Assembly (NCBI GenBank): GCA_034090805.1
Contig: JAXDRV010000090.1
Coordinates: 1-31,772, forward strand
Length of the DNA: 31,772 nucleotides
Origin: Ornithomonoglobus_A sp034090805
GTDB taxonomy: Bacteria; Bacillota; Clostridia; UBA1381
Direction: 5' to 3'
Under the pieces are notes generated by a model, which saw nothing but the letters and a program-made list of their open reading frames with translations, was not told the origin of the DNA and searched no databases. Below, piece by piece: positions 7,028 to 14,680 of this stretch (position 1 is its first letter; each line of letters opens with the position of its first letter). A program made the translations under genes and the position numbers.

Positions 7028-8581
7028 TCAAAAATTCCAGTGAATTTCAATCGGAACATCTCTTGTGCCGGGAACACGCTTATAAATTATTATGTAATCA
7101 ATCATCATTTCAACAATTTCCCGGTTGAGATGTTCCGGGTGTGTATATCGTTCCGCAAGCTCCCGACGGTTGCCGCCGATTTTGATTTTTTTGTCAAGCT
7201 CAGTCAACAGTCTTTCACATTCAGCGGCGGCACGCTCTAAGCGGTCACGCTCTGCCGTAAAGTCCTTTGACATTTCCGTATAATCATTTTCGCAAATTAT
7301 CCCTTTTACCTTATCCATATAAATATCACGAATCGCCTTTGAGTATTCGGCGATTTTTTTGCTATATGTATCCAGCTCCGAAACCAAGCTGTTTTTTTGC
7401 GCTTGAAGATCAGAGCAAATTTCTATGCTTCGCTCCAATTCATCTTTATCGAGATATTCAGCCGTTAAACGATTGAGTTCATTTATAACCGTTTTTTCCA
7501 ATTTATCTACCGAGATATACGCTCCTATACAAGCGTCTTTTGAGATATTCCTGTTAGGGCATTGAAGATAATGATTTCCGTGACTTTTGTGCGAACGCAT
7601 TATGTAACCGCAATTTGCGCAGCGTGTCTTTTTGGCAAAAATACCGATGCTTCCGGTAATAAACGGCTTTGCCCGCTCATTAACCATTTTTTGTACCCTG
7701 TCCCATAATTCACGGTCTATAATCGGTTCGTGAGTTCCTTCGACTGTATACCATTCACTTTTGGGACGTGGTTTGTTCTGCTTTGTTTTATATGATACAC
7801 TGCCGTATTTGCCCTGCACCATGTTTCCTATATATATTTCGTTTATAAGCATATTTGAAACGGCAAAATATTTCCAAAGAGTACTGTTTTTTCTTTTCGG
7901 CTGGTGATACCTCATTCCGTGTAGCCTTTTGTATTCTGTAGGATTGGGTATTCCTCTGTCGTTGAGCAAACGTGCTATAGCGGTTTTTCCCATACCTTGC
8001 GAAAACAGCGTGAATACCTCTTTTACAACTGCGGCGGCTTCTTCATCGATAATCAGATGCCCTTTTTTGTCGGGATCTTTCTTATATCCATAAAGAGCAA
8101 ATGCTCCGATGTGAAGTCCGTTTTGCCGTCTGTTCGTTAAAACGCTTTTGATATTTTCCGACATATCCTCCAAATACCATTCATTCACCAGTCCGTTTAT
8201 CTGGCGTGATTTTTTGTTGCCTTTGTTTGCCGTGTCTGCGTTATCGACAATGCTTACAAAACGAATACCCCATAAAGGGAACAGACCGTGTATGTATTTT
8301 TCAACCAATTCAAGCTCACGAGTAAACCGTGATTGTGTTTTGCAAAGGACAATATCAAACCTTCTGTTTTCCGCATCTTGCAGCAAACGGTTAAATTCGG
8401 GACGCTTGCGGTCTGCTCCGGCATAATCATCATCGCTGTAGATATTGTAAATATCCCAACCCTCAGCCTGTGCATATTGTATAAGCATTGTTTTTTGATT
8501 CTGTATGCTGTTTGAGTCATCTGTGTCAAATTGCTTGTTCTTATCCTCCTCGGACAAGCGGCAATATATAGCTGCTTTCAT
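7028..8581 (-). CDS. Large serine recombinase (resolvase/integrase family)
   Basis: Site-specific DNA recombinase, 517 aa, with the usual large-serine-recombinase order. The N-terminal catalytic domain has the nucleophile Ser in YCRLSEED (about S10) and Arg residues in QSRFTREL. It is followed by the recombinase domain (about 160-290), a zinc-ribbon (CANCGY then a Cys pair near HYLQCPN), and a C-terminal coiled-coil region (about 370-470) rich in Glu, Lys and Leu. These enzymes integrate and excise phages and Tn4451- or ICE-type elements. A 40-aa ORF lies upstream on the same strand, but there is no relaxase, replication or cargo gene. It sits alone between araC and leuS and is most likely a remnant or a minimal element. 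The reading frame is intact. I found no convincing attachment sites. Confidence 0.93.
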   Translation of the reverse strand: MKAAIYCRLSEEDKNKQFDTDDSNSIQNQKTMLIQYAQAEGWDIYNIYSDDDYAGADRKRPEFNRLLQDAENRRFDIVLCKTQSRFTRELELVEKYIHGLFPLWGIRFVSIVDNADTANKGNKKSRQINGLVNEWYLEDMSENIKSVLTNRRQNGLHIGAFALYGYKKDPDKKGHLIIDEEAAAVVKEVFTLFSQGMGKTAIARLLNDRGIPNPTEYKRLHGMRYHQPKRKNSTLWKYFAVSNMLINEIYIGNMVQGKYGSVSYKTKQNKPRPKSEWYTVEGTHEPIIDRELWDRVQKMVNERAKPFITGSIGIFAKKTRCANCGYIMRSHKSHGNHYLQCPNRNISKDACIGAYISVDKLEKTVINELNRLTAEYLDKDELERSIEICSDLQAQKNSLVSELDTYSKKIAEYSKAIRDIYMDKVKGIICENDYTEMSKDFTAERDRLERAAAECERLLTELDKKIKIGGNRRELAERYTHPEHLNREIVEMMIDYIIIYKRVPGTRDVPIEIHWNF

Positions 8582-8613
8582 AACCTCCGTCTCCTTTCGG
8601 ATAGGGTAAACCG

Positions 8614-8736
8614 CTAAAATTTTATGGATTTGTTTTTCTCCGATCTGTTGATCAGCTCAATCCATTTTTTTGTTATCTGCTCTTTGGAAGGGATGCTTTT
8701 ACCGTTTTTAAAAACGTTCCTGCATATATTTTCCAT
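8614..8736 (-). CDS. Small conserved-looking protein upstream of the recombinase (40 aa)
   Basis: A 40-codon ORF, MENICRNVFKNG... to ...NKSIKF, with AGGAGGG about 6 nt before its ATG, ending 32 bp before the recombinase start. It is basic and probably helical (EQITKKWIELINRSEK). From memory, similar short proteins with a KEQ-T-KWIELIN core occur just upstream of serine recombinases in clostridial mobile elements, sometimes grouped with TnpW-like proteins. I cannot confirm the family here. The function is unknown; co-expression with the recombinase suggests a role in the element. Confidence 0.65.
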   Translation of the reverse strand: MENICRNVFKNGKSIPSKEQITKKWIELINRSEKNKSIKF

Positions 8737-8887
8737 TTGTCACCCTCCTTTTGTTGCCGGATGCTATAATACATATATGAATATCGGCAGGTCCGCTATT
8801 ACAACATTTCAAACCGCCGCTGTGATGCTTTTTTATGACATATATTGTAATTGGATAAAACGATTAAGTCAAAAAATGGTTTTGATA

Positions 8888-8916
8888 TTGACATACTGAT
8901 TTTGATATGATATAAT
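8888..8916 (+). promoter_or_regulatory. Consensus sigma-A promoter of leuS
   Basis: TTGACA (8888-8893), a 17-bp spacer and TATAAT (8911-8916) match the consensus exactly. Transcription would start near 8923, giving a leader of about 136 nt before leuS. Confidence 0.88.
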
Positions 8917-8926
8917 TTATAATATT

Positions 8927-9026
8927 CGGCAGGATATGCCGCCTTTTGCGGTGTGGATACACACTTGATTAAGCTTTGTGTAATTAAATTCAAGCTTAGT
9001 CAAGCGTATGATTGCATAATGCAATC
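8927..9026 (+). promoter_or_regulatory. Hairpin-rich leuS leader
   Basis: The leader holds five possible stems: 8927-8931/8937-8941; 8939-8942/8948-8951; 8951-8955/8960-8964; 8965-8976/8992-9003 (12 bp, one mismatch); and 9010-9017/9019-9026. The first two overlap at 8939-8941 and exclude each other. I see no T-box sequence of the AGGGTGG type and no terminator with a U-tract, so this is not a recognisable T-box leader. It could be a different regulatory leader or a pile-up of small palindromic repeats. The last stem resembles sequence at 28450-28495. Confidence 0.5.
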
Positions 9027-9058
9027 CATAGAGATTAAAATAAAAGGAGCGACCTTAA

Positions 9059-11470
9059 ATGGAGCAGTACAATTTTAAAAGTATAGAGAAAAAATGGCAG
9101 AAAATATGGGAAGAACAGGGTGCGTTTCACGCAAGCAATACCTCAGATAAGCCGAAATTTTATACGCTTATCGAGTTTCCGTATCCGTCGGGTATGGGAC
9201 TTCACGTGGGACACCCAAGAAGCTATACGGCACTTGATATAATTTCAAGAAAGCGCCGAATGGAGGGGTATAACGTTCTTTATCCGATAGGTTGGGACGC
9301 TTTCGGACTTCCTACTGAAAATTATGCGATAAAAAATAACATTCATCCTAAAATCGTCACAGAAAGAAATATCGCAAACTTTACACGTCAGCTTAAGATG
9401 CTCGGCTTTTCATTTGACTGGTCAAGAGAGGTCAACACAACAGATCCGAATTATTACAAATGGACGCAGTGGATTTTCCTTCAGCTGTTCAAAAAGGGAC
9501 TTGCATACAAGCAGGAAATGCCGATCAACTGGTGTACCGGCTGTAAGGTGGGACTTGCCAATGAAGAAGTCGTAAACGGAGTTTGCGAACGCTGCGGAAG
9601 CCCTGTTGAGCAAAGAAGAAAGAGCCAGTGGATGCTCAAAATCACCGAGTATGCACAGCGTCTTATAGATGATCTTGACGATGTTAATTATCTTGAGAAA
9701 ATAAAAACACAGCAGAAAAACTGGATAGGCAGAAGCGAGGGTGCCGAGGTTACCTTCAAGCTTTCGAGCGGCGATGATATGGTGGTTTACACAACACGTG
9801 CCGATACGCTTTTCGGTGCTACCTATGTCGTGATGTCACCGGAGCATCCGCTTGTTGAAAAGCTCAAAGACAGCATAACAAACTACGATGCCGTTGAGGA
9901 ATACAAGGCGGCAGCCGCAAGAAAGTCGGAATTTGAGCGTACGGAGCTTGCAAAGGATAAAACAGGTGTGCCTCTTGAGGGTATATATGCCGTAAATCCC
10001 GCAAACGGCGCAAAGCTGCCGGTATGGATAAGCGATTATGTTCTCGTAACATACGGAACGGGAGCGATTATGGCTGTTCCGGCGCATGACAGCCGTGACT
10101 GGGAATTTGCGAAAAAGTTTAACCTTCCCATAATCGAGGTTGTTTCCGGCGGAAAGAACGTTCAGGAGGAAGCGTATACAGATGTATATAAGGGGAATAT
10201 GGTAAATTCGGGATTCCTTGACGGCATGCCGGTAAAAGAGGCAATTCCCGCAATGATAAGCTGGCTTGAGGAACAGGGATTAGGTAAGCGCAAGGTGAAC
10301 TTCAAGCTTCGTGACTGGGTATTTTCACGTCAGCGTTACTGGGGAGAACCGATACCTCTCGTATACTGCGAGAAGTGCGGATGGGTACCCATTGATGAAA
10401 GTGAGCTGCCTTTGACATTGCCGGATATTGAGCATTTTGAGCCGGGTGAAAACGGAGAATCACCTCTTGCAAAGGCAGAGGAATGGATAAATACAACGTG
10501 TCCGCACTGCGGAGGTCCCGCAAAACGAGAAACCGACACAATGCCGCAGTGGGCAGGATCGAGCTGGTATTTCTTAAGGTATATGGATCCGCATAATAAC
10601 GAGGCGCTTGCGTCAAAGGAGGCGCTGGAATACTGGTCGCCTATCGATTGGTACAACGGTGGAATGGAGCATACAACGCTGCATTTGCTGTACTCACGTT
10701 TCTGGCACAAGTTCCTGTATGATATAGGCGTTGTTCCGACAAAGGAGCCGTATATGAAGCGTACCTCGCACGGTATGATTTTGGGTGAAAACGGCGAGAA
10801 AATGTCCAAATCGAGAGGAAACGTTGTCAACCCGGATGAGGTGGTTGAGGAATTCGGCGCAGACGCATTCAGAACATATGAGATGTTCATAGGCGCATTT
10901 GATCAGGCAACACCGTGGTCGCAGCAGGGACTTAAGGGTTGTTATAAATTCCTCGAAAGGGTATGGAATTTGCAGTCAATCGTAACGCCTGAAGAGGGTT
11001 ACAGCCAAGACCTTGAAAAATCAGTTCATAAGACAATCAAAAAGGTCGGTGAGGATTATGAGCGCATGAAGTTCAATACGGCAATCGCTGCAATGATGAG
11101 CCTTGTAAATGAATTTACCAAAAAGGGATCTGTCACAAAGGGCGAGTACATGACGCTTATAACACTGCTGAATCCCGTTGCTCCGCATATGACGGAGGAG
11201 CTTTGGGAGATGTACGGAGGGGAAGGACTGCTGTCACTTCACGCATGGCCCGAATATGACGAGGCAAAGACGGTAGACGATGAGATTGAGATCGTTATTC
11301 AGATAAACGGAAAAATCAGAGATAAAATGATGGTTCCCGCCGATATAGACCGTGACGGACTGACAAAGCTTGCTACGGACAGCGATAAGATCAAGTCGCT
11401 GACTGAGGGCAAAAACATAGTTAAGGTCATTGCCGTTCCCGGAAAGCTTGTAAACATTGTTGTAAAATAA
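9059..11470 (+). CDS. leuS: Leucyl-tRNA synthetase
   Basis: Class I aminoacyl-tRNA synthetase charging tRNA-Leu, 803 aa, the normal bacterial length. The HIGH-type motif is HVGH at about residues 49-52 and the KMSKS loop is in NGEKMSKSRGN near residue 580. Between them lie the Cys-rich zinc region (CTGCKVG and CERCG, about 155-180) and the CP1 editing domain (about 225-415) with TTRADTLFGATY. The anticodon-binding domain follows. AAAGGAG lies upstream of the ATG with normal spacing. Transcription is from the consensus promoter at 8888 through a structured leader. It is followed after only 22 bp by a rhamnulokinase gene, an unusual partner. Confidence 0.98.
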   Translation: MEQYNFKSIEKKWQKIWEEQGAFHASNTSDKPKFYTLIEFPYPSGMGLHVGHPRSYTALDIISRKRRMEGYNVLYPIGWDAFGLPTENYAIKNNIHPKIVTERNIANFTRQLKMLGFSFDWSREVNTTDPNYYKWTQWIFLQLFKKGLAYKQEMPINWCTGCKVGLANEEVVNGVCERCGSPVEQRRKSQWMLKITEYAQRLIDDLDDVNYLEKIKTQQKNWIGRSEGAEVTFKLSSGDDMVVYTTRADTLFGATYVVMSPEHPLVEKLKDSITNYDAVEEYKAAAARKSEFERTELAKDKTGVPLEGIYAVNPANGAKLPVWISDYVLVTYGTGAIMAVPAHDSRDWEFAKKFNLPIIEVVSGGKNVQEEAYTDVYKGNMVNSGFLDGMPVKEAIPAMISWLEEQGLGKRKVNFKLRDWVFSRQRYWGEPIPLVYCEKCGWVPIDESELPLTLPDIEHFEPGENGESPLAKAEEWINTTCPHCGGPAKRETDTMPQWAGSSWYFLRYMDPHNNEALASKEALEYWSPIDWYNGGMEHTTLHLLYSRFWHKFLYDIGVVPTKEPYMKRTSHGMILGENGEKMSKSRGNVVNPDEVVEEFGADAFRTYEMFIGAFDQATPWSQQGLKGCYKFLERVWNLQSIVTPEEGYSQDLEKSVHKTIKKVGEDYERMKFNTAIAAMMSLVNEFTKKGSVTKGEYMTLITLLNPVAPHMTEELWEMYGGEGLLSLHAWPEYDEAKTVDDEIEIVIQINGKIRDKMMVPADIDRDGLTKLATDSDKIKSLTEGKNIVKVIAVPGKLVNIVVK

Positions 11471-11492
11471 TATTATAAAAAGGAGAGAAAAT

Positions 11493-12983
11493 ATGAAAAA
11501 AACGTATAAATTTCTGGCATTCGACTTCGGTGCATCATCGGGACGCGCAATGCTGGCAACCTTTGACGGAGAAAAGCTTACACTTGAGGAAAAGCATCGC
11601 TTCTCAAATGATCCGGTAAACATAAACGGCGACCTTCATTGGGACGTGCTGAGATTGTTTTTCGAAATAAAGCAGGGAATCTTGAAATGTGTAAACTCCG
11701 GCAATCGTGATATTGACTGCATAGGCATCGATACATGGGGAGTTGACTACGGTCTGCTTGATAAAAACGATAAGCTTATAGGCAATCCGTATCACTACCG
11801 TGACACAAGAACCGAGGGTATGTATGAAAAGGCATTTGAAATTGTACCCAAGGAGGAAATATTCAAGGAAACGGGTATAGCCTTTAACTGGTTTAATACG
11901 CTGTTCCAGCTTCTTTCGGCGAAGCTGTCGGACAACACCGCTCTTAAAGAGGCAAAAACGCTTTTGATGATGCCGGATCTGTTTAACTTCTTCTTGACAG
12001 GCGTAAAAAAGACAGAATACACGAATGCGTCAACAACGCAGATGTACAATTCTGAAAAGTACGAGTGGTCATATGATATGCTTAAAAAATTCGGTATCCC
12101 GACGGATATTCTGACCGAGGTAATTCACCCCGGTCAGGCTGTGGGTACGGTAAAGCCCGAACTTGCGGAGGAGCTGGGAATAGACGAAATCCCGGTTATC
12201 GCAGTTGCATCGCACGATACAGGCTCTGCCGTTGCATCGGTACCTGTAGTCGATAAAAAGGATTTTATCTACATATCATCGGGAACATGGTCGCTTATGG
12301 GCGTTGAGCTTGATAAGCCCAACATAACCGATGAGGCAATGGAATATAATTTCACAAACGAGGGCGGCGTGAACAAGACGATTCGTTTCCTCAAAAACAT
12401 CATGGGTCTGTGGCTTATCCAAGAGTCAAGACGTCAGTGGGAAAGGGAAGGAGAGCTGCTTTCGTTCGATGAGCTTGAGCGCCAGGCGAGAGAGGCAGAG
12501 CCTTTTGCGAGCCTCATAGACCCGGATTACGAGGAATTCCAGACTCCCGGAAATATGCCGAAGCGTATCAGAAAATACTGCGAAATGACAGGTCAGAAAG
12601 TCCCGGAAACAAAGGGCGAGGTTATAAGATGTATCGCTCAGTCGCTTGCGTTTAAATATCGTCAGACGGTTGAGGGCATGGAGGCTGTTACGGGCAATAA
12701 GTATAATGTCGTAAATATCGTCGGCGGCGGTATAAAGGATAAAATGATTTGTCAGTTTACTGCAAATGCCACAAAGAGAGTTGTAAATGCCGGACCTGTC
12801 GAGGCAACGAGCATAGGCAATGTTATCGTTCAGGCAATGGCTATGGGTGCTATCAAGGATCTGAATGAGGGACGCAAGGTGGTAAGAAATTCCTTTGACA
12901 TAGCAGAATATGAGCCGCAGGACAGCACCGAATGGGACGCAGCATACGAAAAGTGGAAAGAAATTATTAAAACAGTTAAATAA
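11493..12983 (+). CDS. rhaB: Rhamnulokinase (FGGY family)
   Basis: Cytoplasmic kinase converting L-rhamnulose to L-rhamnulose-1-phosphate, 496 aa. The FGGY fold is shown by the N-terminal phosphate loop DFGASSGR (about 10-17), the substrate-side IDTWGVDYGLLD, the central SSGTWSLMGVE and the C-terminal GGGIKDKMICQFTANA. These are rhamnulokinase features and not xylulo-, glycero- or fuculokinase ones. AGGAGAG precedes the ATG. It is the only rhamnose-pathway gene visible; isomerase and aldolase must be elsewhere if the pathway is complete. It seems to be co-transcribed with leuS, ending at a strong terminator. Confidence 0.93.
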   Translation: MKKTYKFLAFDFGASSGRAMLATFDGEKLTLEEKHRFSNDPVNINGDLHWDVLRLFFEIKQGILKCVNSGNRDIDCIGIDTWGVDYGLLDKNDKLIGNPYHYRDTRTEGMYEKAFEIVPKEEIFKETGIAFNWFNTLFQLLSAKLSDNTALKEAKTLLMMPDLFNFFLTGVKKTEYTNASTTQMYNSEKYEWSYDMLKKFGIPTDILTEVIHPGQAVGTVKPELAEELGIDEIPVIAVASHDTGSAVASVPVVDKKDFIYISSGTWSLMGVELDKPNITDEAMEYNFTNEGGVNKTIRFLKNIMGLWLIQESRRQWEREGELLSFDELERQAREAEPFASLIDPDYEEFQTPGNMPKRIRKYCEMTGQKVPETKGEVIRCIAQSLAFKYRQTVEGMEAVTGNKYNVVNIVGGGIKDKMICQFTANATKRVVNAGPVEATSIGNVIVQAMAMGAIKDLNEGRKVVRNSFDIAEYEPQDSTEWDAAYEKWKEIIKTVK

Positions 12984-12997
12984 GTATCATATAATTC

Positions 12998-13034
12998 AAA
13001 AAAATCTCATAGTATTTACTGTGAGATTTTTTTA
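12998..13034 (+). terminator. Rho-independent terminator after the rhamnulokinase gene
   Basis: AAAATCTCA (13001-13009) pairs with TGAGATTTT (13022-13030), with an inner AGT/ACT pair and ATTT loop, followed by a T-run. The A-run on the left also lets it work on the other strand. Confidence 0.85.
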
Positions 13035-13099
13035 TGGAAATTTATTCAGAAATATCTCTAATTCCAATTCACAATTTTGAAAGGAGATAATAAACGAAT

Positions 13100-14632
13100 A
13101 TGGAGCTTATAAAGGAAAATATAAAGGTAAACGAGGCTGTGGTAAGCTCGTCGACAAAAAAGATGGTTGAGGGAGATATAATCGTGCCCGATACCAAGCC
13201 GGATATATTAAAGGTTTTGCAGGTAGATGCCGTTTCGTGCGTTACGGATAAGGAGCTGTCCGCAGGCAGCGCAGCCGTAAAGGGACGAGTTGACCTCAAA
13301 ATCCTTTACATTCCCGATTCGGAAAATGAAAATATCAAAAATATCCTCCATTCCCTTGAATTTGACGAGGATATATCAAACAAGCAGATAGAGGAGGAAG
13401 ATTTTGCTCTTATAGGAGTGAATGTGGAGCGAGTGGAGTTTTCTCTGATAAACAGCAGAAAGTTGAGGATAAAGGTCATTGTCGTACTTGACTATGAGAT
13501 AGTAAGAACCGTTCCGATTGAGCTTGCGGTCGATACGGAGGGAGAGGCGCAGATAAAGCGCAGAACTGTAACGCTGCAAAACAGCGCCGGAGTGTCGGAG
13601 TTTTCGTTTTTAATTCGTGACAGGCTTTCCGTTCCGGCGGGGCAAGGGGCTTTTAAGGAGCTGCTCAAGGCGGATTATCGTATATGCGACACGGAATATA
13701 AAACGGTAACGGGGCGCATAACGGCGAAGGGCAGCATAGGAGTGTGTTTGCTTTATACGGACGTATCGGGCAATATTGAATTTTGCGAAGGTGAACTGCC
13801 GTTTACCGAGGTTTGGGAAATGGACGATGTTACGGAGGACTGCGAATGCGATATTGAATATCAGCTTGACGAAGGCGAGGTGATGCTTGAGGAGGATACG
13901 GACGGTGATCTGAGAGAAGCGGCGGTGTCGGTTAATATAACGGCTCAGGTTAAGGCATCCGAAACTCTTGAGGTGGATATGATTGAGGACTGCTTTATTC
14001 CTTATAAAAAAACACTCACCCAAACGGAGGAAATAATGCTCGAAGAAACGGCTGCGCATCCGTCGGCTCAAAGCACAATCCGTGAGATTATCGAAATCCC
14101 TGACGGTGCTCCGGAAATAAGCAGCGTATATAATGTTGTTACGCACCCGTACATATCAAAGGCAGGAATGGAAAGAAACAAGCTGATATGCGAGGGGAGA
14201 ATAGAGGCGTGTGTTTTGTATGTGTCCGACAGCATGGAAAATCCCGTATACAGCGTTAAGAAAAATCTGCCGTTTAGCGTCAGCCTTGACTGCGACAATG
14301 CCGAGGGCGATGTCATACCAAAGCTGCGTGCCGAGGTGCGGCATACGGGATATAATCTGAATGCGTCGGGAGAGGTAGAGCTGCGGTGCATATTGTCACT
14401 CAGTGCAAATGTGGTAAGACAGCGCCGCCTTGACCTTATAACGGAGCTTGATTCCGAGGATTACGGCAGCGAGCCGCAGAGCAGAATTGTGGTGTATTTT
14501 GTGCAGAGCGGCGACAGTTTGTGGGAGGTATCAAAGCGTTACCGAGTGCCGTGCAATGCCATAAGCGAGTACAATGAGTTGAATGACGATAAGCTAAAGC
14601 CGGGAATGAGATTGCTTATACCGGGGAAATAA
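13100..14632 (+). CDS. SPOCS-domain/LysM protein, SipL-like spore coat morphogenesis factor
   Basis: 510 aa. Three repeats of the DUF3794/SPOCS type are discernible (roughly 30-150, 165-300 and 325-445); the first has the recognisable GDIIVPDTKPDILKVL. A C-terminal LysM domain (about 464-508) begins VYFVQSGDSLWEVSKRY and ends PGMRLLIPG. In Clostridioides difficile, SipL of this architecture binds the spore coat ATPase SpoIVA through its LysM domain. A similar role is inferred here, and the gene is the main sign of sporulation in the window. AAGGAG lies about 11 nt before the ATG. It stands alone between two terminators. No sporulation sigma-factor promoter is convincing in the 65-bp upstream gap. 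Confidence 0.88.
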   Translation: MELIKENIKVNEAVVSSSTKKMVEGDIIVPDTKPDILKVLQVDAVSCVTDKELSAGSAAVKGRVDLKILYIPDSENENIKNILHSLEFDEDISNKQIEEEDFALIGVNVERVEFSLINSRKLRIKVIVVLDYEIVRTVPIELAVDTEGEAQIKRRTVTLQNSAGVSEFSFLIRDRLSVPAGQGAFKELLKADYRICDTEYKTVTGRITAKGSIGVCLLYTDVSGNIEFCEGELPFTEVWEMDDVTEDCECDIEYQLDEGEVMLEEDTDGDLREAAVSVNITAQVKASETLEVDMIEDCFIPYKKTLTQTEEIMLEETAAHPSAQSTIREIIEIPDGAPEISSVYNVVTHPYISKAGMERNKLICEGRIEACVLYVSDSMENPVYSVKKNLPFSVSLDCDNAEGDVIPKLRAEVRHTGYNLNASGEVELRCILSLSANVVRQRRLDLITELDSEDYGSEPQSRIVVYFVQSGDSLWEVSKRYRVPCNAISEYNELNDDKLKPGMRLLIPGK

Positions 14633-14636
14633 TGAC

Positions 14637-14678
14637 AAAAACGGTGCGAACCCAATAATTGGAACGCACCGTTTTTTT
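14637..14678. terminator. Bidirectional terminator between the SPOCS/LysM and alpha-galactosidase genes
   Basis: AAAAACGGTGCG (14637-14648) pairs perfectly with CGCACCGTTTTT from 14665, followed by extra T. The A-run and T-run on either side make it effective for both convergent genes. Confidence 0.92.
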
Positions 14679-14680
14679 GA

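Noticed and set aside
7014..8887. ATGGTTT on both sides of the recombinase (7014 region and 8877 region) as attachment-site direct repeats
   Set aside because: Only 7 bp of AT-rich sequence; expected by chance and not symmetrical about the element.
8923..9058. T-box riboswitch before leuS
   Set aside because: I looked for the conserved T-box sequence and a terminator/antiterminator pair and found neither.
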